Source: Scatosoma sp045542595 (lineage in GTDB: Bacteria; Bacillota; Clostridia; Christensenellales; Borkfalkiaceae). Taken from it: 64,000 nucleotides of DNA. Below are positions 8,923 to 16,826 of the stretch, in pieces (position 1 is the stretch's first letter; each line of letters starts with the position of its first letter). The notes under the pieces are model-generated. The model was not told the origin of the DNA. It saw only the letters and a program-made list of their open reading frames with translations, and searched no databases. The position numbers and the translations under genes are program-made. The DNA lies in assembly GCA_045542595.1 (NCBI GenBank), contig JAZQLI010000002.1, forward strand, positions 62,001-126,000, read 5' to 3'.

Positions 8923-9939
8923 TCACTCTCCCAAGCGGATACGGGGGTCTACCAGCCCGTACGCGATATCCACCAATAAGTTGCCCAACAAAGCAAGTAG
9001 GATATAAAACATTTGCATTGCCAAAGCCACTTCGTTGTCGTTTGCCGTCAACGCGTCGAAATACGCTTTCCCCATACCGTTGATGCCGAACACGTTTTCA
9101 ATCATAATCGAGCCCGAAAACACGCCGATAAACCAACCTATCAAAAGCGCGATAATGGGCACGAGTGCGTTTCGCCACGCGTGCGATTTAACCACCAAAC
9201 GGGTAGGCAATCCTTTTGCGCGCGCCGTGCGGATACAGTCCAGCTTTAACGCTTCCGTCATAGAAGCGCGCACGTATCGAGTCATACCGCCAAGTGAGCA
9301 AAAGGTCATCACGATTAGCGGCAAAGCGAAATGGTACGCTCTATCAAACAATGCACGAAAGCCCGTGTAGTCTTTGCCTACCGACGACATACCCGAAACG
9401 GGAAACAGGTTGAGTTTGATAGCAAACAGCCAAATGAATAAAATTGCCACGATAAACGTGGGCATACTGTACCCGATTATCGTGCCCACCTGCACTGCTA
9501 AATCGCGCTTGCTACCCCGTTTTTGCGCGCAAAAAACGCCCAAAGGCAGGGTAATGGAAAGTGCCGCTATCGCGGCGAATATATTCAATGCAAGCGTGTT
9601 TAAAAGCGGCTCTTTCAAAACGCTTACAACCGGTTTCCCGTAGACTACGGACGTTCCCAAATTGCCTTGTAATAAGCCCTTGAACGAGCCGTCGTAAAAG
9701 GGCGCAACCCCTATCCAGCGCAAATAACGGAGCAATAAATTACCGTCCAACCCGTATCGGCGCTGCCAGTATATATACCGTTCGGCATAAATAAGATTTT
9801 TATTTGCCGCAATTTCCTGCAACGCCATATCCGCCGCTTTATCCACGGGAATAAGATTATATACCGCAAAAATGACAAAGGATAAAACGGCAAGCACCAA
9901 TAACATATATAAAATTCTTTTACCGATATATTTTACCAT
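8923..9939 (-). CDS. oppB: Oligopeptide ABC transporter permease OppB
   Basis: 338 aa, six predicted membrane segments, starting with a TM at about 9-29. The BPD_transp_1 region carries the EAA-like loop with CIRTARAKGLPTRLV, and the C-terminus ends DPRIRLGE, as in OppB/DppB. It forms the translocation path with OppC. AAGGGGCG precedes the ATG; it follows oppA by 29 nt and ends 3 nt before the oppC ATG, so the two permeases are tightly coupled. Nothing unusual in this subunit, in contrast to OppC and OppF. Confidence 0.94.
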   Translation of the reverse strand: MVKYIGKRILYMLLVLAVLSFVIFAVYNLIPVDKAADMALQEIAANKNLIYAERYIYWQRRYGLDGNLLLRYLRWIGVAPFYDGSFKGLLQGNLGTSVVYGKPVVSVLKEPLLNTLALNIFAAIAALSITLPLGVFCAQKRGSKRDLAVQVGTIIGYSMPTFIVAILFIWLFAIKLNLFPVSGMSSVGKDYTGFRALFDRAYHFALPLIVMTFCSLGGMTRYVRASMTEALKLDCIRTARAKGLPTRLVVKSHAWRNALVPIIALLIGWFIGVFSGSIMIENVFGINGMGKAYFDALTANDNEVALAMQMFYILLALLGNLLVDIAYGLVDPRIRLGE

Positions 9940-9968
9940 AACGCCCCTTATTTAGCCGTTTTACCATT

Positions 9969-12143
9969 CTACGGTGTAACGTTTTCCAAAAAATCCGCTT
10001 CGTCCATTAAAAAGTTCGTGCTGTACTGATGATACATTTCAGGGTCTATCGTCCACGAAAAAGACTGGTCGTACGCCGCACCTGTAAAGCCCGTAGCAAA
10101 ATTCACCGCGCCGTAACGCGCTTTGGTAAAACCGTACGCTGGCATTTGATAGTATTCTCCGTACAACGCCGACGACATATCCCCCGAAGAGTAGGTAATA
10201 TGCGCCCCTATTTTCGCCCCCGCCACGGGGTTGTGTTGCCAAGCGGTAATTAGTTGGTCGGTTACGGGGTTGGGCTGCGTACCCATCCAGTTGATAACCA
10301 GCGGCATATAATATTCGCCGTTTACTTTTACCGTTTTATACTTATTATCGGTGGAAGCGAACGCCAAATTATTATACGATAATTCGTACCCCGACAGTTT
10401 TTTATAGCGCACCCCATCACCTTCTTCGTAGGCTTCTCCCTTGGCGTTGTATACCCAACCGCCGCCTGTAAGGCATTGCTTGGCTTTATCCACGCTGTAT
10501 TCGTACCCGTTTAGTTTTAACCTGTCTTTCACTGCCGCATACGCTTCACTCCCCACGTGGTAGGGCGCGTGCACAACGCTACCGTAGCCGCCCGTGAACG
10601 TTTGCGCAAACTCGTTTCTGTCTATCGTATGCATCACGGCACGGCGGACTTCCGCAAACTGTGTAGGCCCAAAATCGCAACGGAATGCAAGTTTGCCGTA
10701 CCCTGCCCTATCGTAATGCGTTTCTTTGAATTTTACGTTATCCACTACCGCCAGCGCGGCTTTTGTTTCTTCGCCGCCCGTTACCGAAGAGAGCACGTCC
10801 ACTCTCCCTTTTTTCAGTTGGTCGAGCTGTGTTTCCGCCACCATTTTCACGTATGAAATGCGTTCGATACTCGCCTTGCCGCGCACGTCTCCTTTATAAT
10901 ACGGATTGCGCTTTAAAACCGCCGTTTTATCGCTCGGCGTATACGATTCCACGTAATACGGCCCTGCATAGGGGAATTTCGTCGCGGACGTTTCATACAT
11001 ATTTTTCGCAATGACTGCCGCCTGCATATACGAAGTAACACCGTCTTTTTGCGTCTTTTGGTAAAATTCTTTGGGTAAATACGCACCGCGGCCGTCGTCT
11101 TTTATATGCATATCTCCGATATACAAACGGGTAGCAACGGGTGTAAACGCGCCGTAACGCAAAGCGTAATAATAGTTGGCGTATTCCTTTTTTACCGTAA
11201 CCGAAAAGGTGTATTTATCCAACATACGCACGCCTAAAAAGGGTACGACGTCCCCGTCGCCGTCATAGGCAAGGAAATCTTCATAGCCCACCACCGTAAG
11301 CCCAGCCGCGTCGCTGCCACCTGCTTCCTTCATTACCTTGCTACTGCCTACAAGCAAAGAAACGAGATAATTTTCGGCGGTTATGGGCGAGCCGTCGGAA
11401 AAAACCAAATCATCCGCGATTTTCACGGTGTACGTTTTTGTTCCGTCCACGTTGTCCGTTTGCGTGTGCCAAGATAAAATAGCCGTGTCCGCCCACGTAT
11501 ACGCCCCACCCATGTCTGTAACCACCGTGGAATATCCGCTGGTCAAATTTTCCACGGCAAGGTCTGCCGCGCCGGGCGAAGACTTCCCAAACGACGCGTT
11601 TCGAAAGGAGCCTGAAAGCTCGGTATTGCTTCCCAACACCACCGCGTTTTCCCCCGATACGATTTTTGCGCTTACGATAGCGTCGGCAACGTTCCAGTAT
11701 GGGTTGGTTTGTAATTTGTCGATTTTTGCGTTATAGATATCGTAATACTGATTAGAATACAACGGCACTTCGGGTACCACGTAGTTCCAACGCTGCATAA
11801 ATAGCCGCCACCACTCGTTATACACTTCCGTTTCCGTTTGATAGTCTCCTACCGGCGCGGTATTGTATACCATTGCCATAGATAAAAAGTCCATTCCAAG
11901 TTCGTATTCCTTCCCGTCGTAAGTAACGTAGGCAAGTCCGTTTTCCTTTTCCGTTACCATATCCAAGGTAATTTTACTGCCGATAGCATTATACACGGAA
12001 GAAAAATTTTCGCGCGTTATCACGTCGTTGATAAAACCGTTGTCCGTTTTTTTACCGCAAGCGGCGAAACTGCCGCTGATAAGCAAGATAAACGCCGCGT
12101 ATACGTAACGCGGTTTTATATTTACGATATTGCTTTTTCTCAT
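9969..12143 (-). CDS. oppA: Oligopeptide-binding lipoprotein OppA
   Basis: 724 aa from the ATG at 12143. The N-terminus is a lipoprotein signal: basic start, hydrophobic run, lipobox SFAAC with Cys29. The rest is an SBP_bac_5 solute-binding protein (RNPYYKGD, AEVRRAVMHTIDRNEFAQ motifs). It is larger than typical OppA (540-600 aa). A longer frame upstream would overlap the divergent metY start and lacks the signal-peptide logic. The ribosome site is weak. First gene of the opp operon. Confidence 0.9.
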   Translation of the reverse strand: MRKSNIVNIKPRYVYAAFILLISGSFAACGKKTDNGFINDVITRENFSSVYNAIGSKITLDMVTEKENGLAYVTYDGKEYELGMDFLSMAMVYNTAPVGDYQTETEVYNEWWRLFMQRWNYVVPEVPLYSNQYYDIYNAKIDKLQTNPYWNVADAIVSAKIVSGENAVVLGSNTELSGSFRNASFGKSSPGAADLAVENLTSGYSTVVTDMGGAYTWADTAILSWHTQTDNVDGTKTYTVKIADDLVFSDGSPITAENYLVSLLVGSSKVMKEAGGSDAAGLTVVGYEDFLAYDGDGDVVPFLGVRMLDKYTFSVTVKKEYANYYYALRYGAFTPVATRLYIGDMHIKDDGRGAYLPKEFYQKTQKDGVTSYMQAAVIAKNMYETSATKFPYAGPYYVESYTPSDKTAVLKRNPYYKGDVRGKASIERISYVKMVAETQLDQLKKGRVDVLSSVTGGEETKAALAVVDNVKFKETHYDRAGYGKLAFRCDFGPTQFAEVRRAVMHTIDRNEFAQTFTGGYGSVVHAPYHVGSEAYAAVKDRLKLNGYEYSVDKAKQCLTGGGWVYNAKGEAYEEGDGVRYKKLSGYELSYNNLAFASTDNKYKTVKVNGEYYMPLVINWMGTQPNPVTDQLITAWQHNPVAGAKIGAHITYSSGDMSSALYGEYYQMPAYGFTKARYGAVNFATGFTGAAYDQSFSWTIDPEMYHQYSTNFLMDEADFLENVTP

Positions 12144-12188
12144 ATCTTTTATTTTGTGTATACCACCGCTTTTTATACCACAAAATAC

Positions 12189-12217
12189 TTGACGAAAACG
12201 CACATTTTTGCTATACT
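12189..12217 (+). promoter_or_regulatory. Predicted sigma-A promoter of metY-metA
   Basis: TTGACG (12189-12194), 17-nt spacer, TATACT (12212-12217). The start codon follows 35 nt later, leaving no room for a SAM riboswitch or T-box. The divergent oppA start is at 12143, so both promoters share about 110 nt; a TATAAA on the minus strand near 12175 is a weak candidate for oppA. Confidence 0.8.
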
Positions 12218-12252
12218 TAATACGAATATTTTGTATAACAAAGGAGAACGTT

Positions 12253-13539
12253 ATGGAAAAAGAACTTCGTTTAGAAACCAAATGCGTACAAGGCGGCTAT
12301 ACGCCCGGCAACGGCGAGCCCCGTCAAGTGCCTATCATTCAAAGCACCACCTTCAAATACGCAACCAGCGAAGATATGGGAAAATTATTCGATTTAGAAG
12401 CAAGCGGCTATTTTTATTCCCGTTTGCAAAACCCCACCTGCGATACGGTTGCGGCAAAAATTTGCGCTTTAGAAGGCGGTAGCGCGGCAATGCTCCTTTC
12501 TTCGGGACAAGCAGCTTCTTTCTTTTCCGTATTCAATATCGCAAACGCAGGCGACCACGTAATTTCTTCTTCGAGTATTTACGGCGGCACGTATAACCTG
12601 TTTGCCGTTACCATGAAAAAAATGGGTATCGACTTTACGTTCGTCAATCCCGATTGCACGGAAGAAGAATTGAACGCGGCGTTCAAACCCAACACCAAAG
12701 CGGTATTTGGGGAAACGATTGCCAACCCTGCATTGACCGTTTTAGATATAGAAAAATTTGCTAAAGCGGCGCACGCACACGGCGTTCCTTTGATTATCGA
12801 CAACACCTTTGCCACTCCCGTAAATTGCCGTCCTTTTGAATTCGGTGCGGATATCGTAATCCACTCCACCACCAAATATATGGACGGGCACGGCGTAGCG
12901 GTAGGCGGTTGCATTGTCGATTCTGGTAAGTTCGACTGGACGGCGCACGCGGAAAAATTCCCCGGACTTTGCACGCCCGACGAAAGCTATCACGGTATCA
13001 CGTACACCGAAAAGTTTGGACAAGGGGGTGCGTATATCACCAAAGCCACAGCTCAACTGATGCGTGATTTCGGTTCTACACAGTCGCCCCAAAGCGCGTT
13101 TTATCTCAATTTAGGCTTAGAGAGCTTGCACGTGAGAATGGAACGCCACTGCTTAAACGCGCAAAAGGTAGCCGAATTTTTGGAAAAGAATGAAAAAATC
13201 GGCTGGGTAACCTGTCCTTCGTTGCCGTCTGATAAATATTACGCTTTGGCACAAAAATATTTACCCAACGGCACTTGCGGCGTCGTTTCTTTCGGCGTAA
13301 AAGGCGGTAGAAAGGCGGCGGAGAAGTTTATGAAAGCGTTAAAAATTATTGCTATCGAAACACACGTTGCCGACGCGCGTAGCTGTTGTTTGCACCCTGC
13401 AAACGCTACGCATAGACAAATGAACGAACAAGAACTTATCGCAGCGGGCATTCCTGGAGATTTGATTCGCCTTTCCTGCGGTTTGGAAAACTATCAAGAT
13501 TTGATTGACGATATTCAAAACGCACTCAATACCCTTTAA
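12253..13539 (+). CDS. metY: O-acetylhomoserine sulfhydrylase (MetY)
   Basis: 428 aa, PLP-dependent Cys/Met metabolism family. It condenses O-acetylhomoserine with sulfide to homocysteine. PLP lysine K208 in HSTTKYMDGHG; cofactor-ring Asp183 in IIDNTFATP; SSGQAASF near 83-90 binds the phosphate. The length (about 430 aa) and GGYTPGNGEPRQVPIIQST start are those of MetY rather than cystathionine gamma-synthase (about 380 aa). Start chosen at the ATG 6 nt after AAGGAG; a longer frame from 12208 would begin inside the promoter. metA follows by 13 nt. Confidence 0.93.
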   Translation: MEKELRLETKCVQGGYTPGNGEPRQVPIIQSTTFKYATSEDMGKLFDLEASGYFYSRLQNPTCDTVAAKICALEGGSAAMLLSSGQAASFFSVFNIANAGDHVISSSSIYGGTYNLFAVTMKKMGIDFTFVNPDCTEEELNAAFKPNTKAVFGETIANPALTVLDIEKFAKAAHAHGVPLIIDNTFATPVNCRPFEFGADIVIHSTTKYMDGHGVAVGGCIVDSGKFDWTAHAEKFPGLCTPDESYHGITYTEKFGQGGAYITKATAQLMRDFGSTQSPQSAFYLNLGLESLHVRMERHCLNAQKVAEFLEKNEKIGWVTCPSLPSDKYYALAQKYLPNGTCGVVSFGVKGGRKAAEKFMKALKIIAIETHVADARSCCLHPANATHRQMNEQELIAAGIPGDLIRLSCGLENYQDLIDDIQNALNTL

Positions 13540-13552
13540 GGATTTTTAATCT

Positions 13553-14467
13553 ATGCCTATTAAAATACCCAACAATTTACCCGCGGTAAAAACGCTAGAA
13601 AGCGAAAATATTTTCGTAATGACGGAAACGCGCGCAATGACGCAGGATATCCGCCCTTTGAGAATACTCTTTCTCAATTTAATGCCGAAAAAAATAGAAA
13701 CGGAAACGCAGTTTGCACGGCTTCTCGGCAATACGCCTTTGCAGGTAGAACCCACTCTTATCCGTACTTCCACCTATCAATCGAAAAACGTGGCGGAAGA
13801 GCATTTGCTCGCCTTTTACAAGACGTTCCAAGACGTAAAAAACGAAAATTTCGACGGTATGATTATCACGGGCGCGCCCTTGGAGTATTTCGATTACGAG
13901 CAGGTAGAGTACTGGCAAGAGCTTTGTGAAATTATGGAATGGAGCAAAACGCACGTGCATAGCACAATGTATATTTGTTGGGGTGCGTTTGCAGGCTTAT
14001 ATTACCATTACGGCATTAACAAAATTCCTACCGATAAAAAGCTGTTCGGCGTATTCCCCCACGAAGTAGAATATAAGCAGTCTATTTTATTTCGCGGCTT
14101 TGACGATACGTTTATGGTGCCGCAATCGCGGCATATCACTTTGCCGAGAGCGGAGATAGAAAAATTTCCCGAGCTGAAAATTTTAGCGTCGTCGAAAGAG
14201 ACGGGCGTTTACGCCGTTTCCACGAAAAACGGACGGCAAATATTTATTACGGGACATTCGGAATACGACGCGGATACGTTGAAAAACGAATATTTACGCG
14301 ATTTGTCGCAAGGCAAACCCATTGAAAAACCCGTCAACTATTTCCCCGATAACGACGATACCAAACCGCCCCTTGTTTCTTGGCGCGGCCACGCGAATTT
14401 GTTATTTTCCAACTGGTTGAATTATTTCGTATACCAAAGCACCCCTTACGATATTTCCAAAATTTAA
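13553..14467 (+). CDS. metA: Homoserine O-acetyltransferase, MetA type
   Basis: 304 aa, the MetA (HTS) fold. Catalytic Cys142 (in YICWGAF), His235 and Glu237 (in GHSEYD) all fall at the family positions. Residue 111 is Glu (ITGAPLE), the residue reported to set acetyl-CoA rather than succinyl-CoA use in this family; enterobacterial succinyltransferases have Gly. This matches the upstream metY, which consumes O-acetylhomoserine. The two genes form a direct-sulfhydrylation route to homocysteine. Confidence 0.93.
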   Translation: MPIKIPNNLPAVKTLESENIFVMTETRAMTQDIRPLRILFLNLMPKKIETETQFARLLGNTPLQVEPTLIRTSTYQSKNVAEEHLLAFYKTFQDVKNENFDGMIITGAPLEYFDYEQVEYWQELCEIMEWSKTHVHSTMYICWGAFAGLYYHYGINKIPTDKKLFGVFPHEVEYKQSILFRGFDDTFMVPQSRHITLPRAEIEKFPELKILASSKETGVYAVSTKNGRQIFITGHSEYDADTLKNEYLRDLSQGKPIEKPVNYFPDNDDTKPPLVSWRGHANLLFSNWLNYFVYQSTPYDISKI

Positions 14468-14484
14468 AACGTTGTATAAACGTA

Positions 14485-14512
14485 AAAACCGCACTCTTTC
14501 GAGTGCGGTTTT
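14485..14512. terminator. Bidirectional intrinsic terminator between metA and tcdA
   Basis: 12-bp stem AAAACCGCACTC / GAGTGCGGTTTT with a 4-nt loop, T-rich on both strands; serves the convergent metA (+) and tcdA (-). Confidence 0.85.
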
Positions 14513-14525
14513 CTTGTCTGTCTTT

Positions 14526-15224
14526 TTACCGTTTTATCAAATCCTTTATCACTTCGCCTGCGATAATAAGCCCAGCCACAGGCGGCACGAATGCAATGCT
14601 TGCAGTCGGTATTTTGCCGCCGTCTTCTTGCATTTCGCTATGCAGCGGCTCTTCTTTCGAATACACCACTTTTACGTGCTCTATGCCCCTTTTTTTAAGT
14701 TCTCTACGCATCACGCGTGCCAAGGGACAAACACTCGTTTTCGCGATATCCGCCACTTCAAACGCCGTAGGGTTGACTTTATTGCCCGTACCCATACAGG
14801 AAATAACGGGTACGTTGTTTTTTTTACACGATTGAATGAGCGCTATTTTGCCGCTTACCGTGTCAATGGCGTCTACTACGTAATCTACCGACGAAAAATC
14901 GAACGAATTTTGCGTTTCGGGCAAGAAAAACAAATTATGCGTATACACTTGTATATCAGGGTTGATATCTTCGACGCGCGCTTTTGCCACTTCCGTTTTA
15001 TCTTGCCCTATCGTAGAATGTAGCGCTATAATTTGTCTATTGATATTAGAAAGGCTTACCTTGTCGTTATCGATAAGGTGTAGCGTACCCACTCCGCTTC
15101 TTGCAAGCGCTTCCACGACGTAGCCGCCCACGCCGCCAATACCGAATACCGCCACGCGCGCGTTTTTCAATTTTTCCAAGTTTTCCGCGCCGATAAGCGC
15201 CGCCGTCCTTGTAAACTGTTCCAT
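14526..15224 (-). CDS. tcdA: tRNA threonylcarbamoyladenosine dehydratase (TcdA/CsdL)
   Basis: 232 aa ThiF/E1-like adenylating enzyme. It cyclises the t6A modification at position 37 of ANN-decoding tRNAs to ct6A, using ATP. Nucleotide-binding loop GIGGVGGYVVEALARSG at about 28-44, then LIDNDKVSLSNINRQ and VVDAIDTVSGK. The late block KTSVCPLARVMRRELKKRG is specific to TcdA among ThiF proteins. It follows the beta-lactamase-fold gene by 13 nt with a short AAGGA ribosome site. Confidence 0.9.
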   Translation of the reverse strand: MEQFTRTAALIGAENLEKLKNARVAVFGIGGVGGYVVEALARSGVGTLHLIDNDKVSLSNINRQIIALHSTIGQDKTEVAKARVEDINPDIQVYTHNLFFLPETQNSFDFSSVDYVVDAIDTVSGKIALIQSCKKNNVPVISCMGTGNKVNPTAFEVADIAKTSVCPLARVMRRELKKRGIEHVKVVYSKEEPLHSEMQEDGGKIPTASIAFVPPVAGLIIAGEVIKDLIKR

Positions 15225-15237
15225 TGTCTTTTTTCCT

Positions 15238-16482
15238 TTAATTTAGCCAAGCCGCAGGCATTTTACGGTTTTCCTTGAACCACTGTGTATCTTTAAATAA
15301 AACGTTGTTGTTCGAGCATTGCACCGTTATCTCGCCGCCGATAGACGACACTACGATATTGCCGTTCATAGATGTATACCCTTGCTTGGTATCCGCTACC
15401 ATAGTGGTTACGTACACTCTATCGGTGTACGGCGCAATTCTATCCACGAACGCTTGCGACGGGAACATATTTTCTACGTTATCCGTGTATTCGTCGCTGC
15501 CGCAACAACAGCAAACACATACAATTTCCGGTTGAATTGCCGCAAGTAGCTCCGACGTGGACGAAGTGGGGCTGCCGTGATGTCCGCCTTTATACAGCTT
15601 ACATTTCGGCAAGTCGTTTTCTGCCAAAAGCGACGCTTCGCCGTCCTTTTCCAAATCGCCCGTGAACAAATAGTTGTTTTCCCCTTGCGTTAACAGCATA
15701 CAAACGGAATAATCGTTTTCGTCGCTCGTTTTTTCTTCGTAAAAGCGTTGGTATAAAATTTGCATAGAAACGCCGTCGCCAAGCGTGTACGAACGGCTAG
15801 CGCCGTCTTGATTATTCCAACATTGCAACGCGGTGTATACGGTAGTGCCTTTCTCTTCCAAATAGTCTACGGCATCTAAATATTCGGCATATAACGTAGG
15901 CTTCCCTGCGTCCGTCTTCAGCTTCATATTCGTCAACGAAAACTGAATAAGCGTATCGATATCGTACGTATAGAATACGCCGTCGCGCGAAGTGCCCTTT
16001 TTCGAGCCGACAAACGCCGCGATATGGTCTTGGTGGGCGTGTGTGGCAATTACGTATTCTAACGTGCCGTCGGTGCAATATTCTTCTAAATATCCGTTAA
16101 TCACGGACGCACTGTTTTTACGCGAACCTGCGTCGATAAGTACTTCGGTATCGCCTACTTTGATAAGCGTGCAGTCGCCCGTATTTTCATTGCCAAGCTC
16201 TAAAAAGTGAATACTTAAATCTTGCGTAACGATATCTTCTTGCGAAGAACTGCTTTCGCCTATGCTTGTGTGTTCGCTTACACTTGTCGAGTTATCACTG
16301 CTTGTCGAGCTACTGCTTTCCGTTGAAGAAAGCAACGTATCCAAAAAGGGAACGTGAATAATTCCTTTTTTATGTAACACGAAGCAACCGACAACGGCAA
16401 CGATTAAAAGCACTACGATAAACGTAAAAACGGGGTGTTTTTTGATAAAATTCTTTCTCTTTTTACTTCTTTTTCTCGCCAT
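15238..16482 (-). CDS. Membrane-anchored metallo-beta-lactamase-fold protein (ComEC C-terminal-like)
   Basis: 414 aa. Basic N-terminus, one TM at about 17-37, a Ser/Thr-rich linker (52-85), then a metallo-beta-lactamase domain with THAHQDH at 147-153, FTGDLE near 273 and GGHHGSPTSS near 299. This is the ComEC/Rec2-like hydrolase domain without the channel, held outside the membrane. Such stand-alone proteins are assumed to act on nucleic acid or a phosphoester; the substrate here is unknown. Residues 322 and 324-327 are all Cys, which is odd. The start lies only 21 nt after the pfl terminator, with GGTGAT as ribosome site. Confidence 0.85.
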   Translation of the reverse strand: MARKRSKKRKNFIKKHPVFTFIVVLLIVAVVGCFVLHKKGIIHVPFLDTLLSSTESSSSTSSDNSTSVSEHTSIGESSSSQEDIVTQDLSIHFLELGNENTGDCTLIKVGDTEVLIDAGSRKNSASVINGYLEEYCTDGTLEYVIATHAHQDHIAAFVGSKKGTSRDGVFYTYDIDTLIQFSLTNMKLKTDAGKPTLYAEYLDAVDYLEEKGTTVYTALQCWNNQDGASRSYTLGDGVSMQILYQRFYEEKTSDENDYSVCMLLTQGENNYLFTGDLEKDGEASLLAENDLPKCKLYKGGHHGSPTSSTSELLAAIQPEIVCVCCCCGSDEYTDNVENMFPSQAFVDRIAPYTDRVYVTTMVADTKQGYTSMNGNIVVSSIGGEITVQCSNNNVLFKDTQWFKENRKMPAAWLN

Positions 16483-16503
16483 AAATCACCGTTTTACAAA
16501 AAC

Positions 16504-16527
16504 TGCCGTCGCTTTTATACGACGGCA
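16504..16527 (-). terminator. Intrinsic terminator of the pfl operon
   Basis: 8-bp stem TGCCGTCG / CGACGGCA, 8-nt loop, followed on the minus strand by GTTTTTG. It lies 26 nt past the glycyl-radical-domain gene. Confidence 0.75.
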
Positions 16528-16553
16528 TATTTTTGTTTTACACTGTTTTTCCC

Positions 16554-16787
16554 TTACATAGATTCGTGAATGGTACGGGAAATAACGTCATCTTGCTGTT
16601 CTTTCGTAAGCTTAATGAAATTAACAGCATAACCGGAAACGCGAATGGTAAGCTGGGGATACTTTTCAGGGTGAGCCTGTGCGTCCAAAAGCGTATCACG
16701 ATTAAAAACGTTTACGTTAAGATGGTATCCGCTGTCGCCAACGTAACCGTCTAACATATTCACCAAATTATCAACTCTGTTCGACAT
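16554..16787 (-). CDS. Stand-alone glycyl-radical domain of pyruvate formate-lyase (GrcA-like)
   Basis: 77 aa that match only the C-terminal glycyl-radical domain of PFL: GYHLNVNVFNRDTLLDA, then PEKYPQLTIRVSGYAVNF with the radical glycine at Gly52, ending in the typical TKEQQDDVISRT. It has its own ATG and a good AAAGGAGA ribosome site. The preceding chain (677 aa) stops exactly before this domain; together they total 754 aa, the length of an ordinary one-piece PFL. E. coli GrcA (YfiD, 127 aa) is a similar spare domain, but there PFL itself is complete. Here the domain is probably an obligatory second subunit; the gap is 39 nt. Confidence 0.9.
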   Translation of the reverse strand: MSNRVDNLVNMLDGYVGDSGYHLNVNVFNRDTLLDAQAHPEKYPQLTIRVSGYAVNFIKLTKEQQDDVISRTIHESM

Positions 16788-16826
16788 AATATTATCTCCT
16801 TTATAGTTTATTATATGCTACGCCGA

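Noticed and set aside
12218..12252. SAM riboswitch upstream of metY
   Set aside because: The predicted leader is under 40 nt, far too short.
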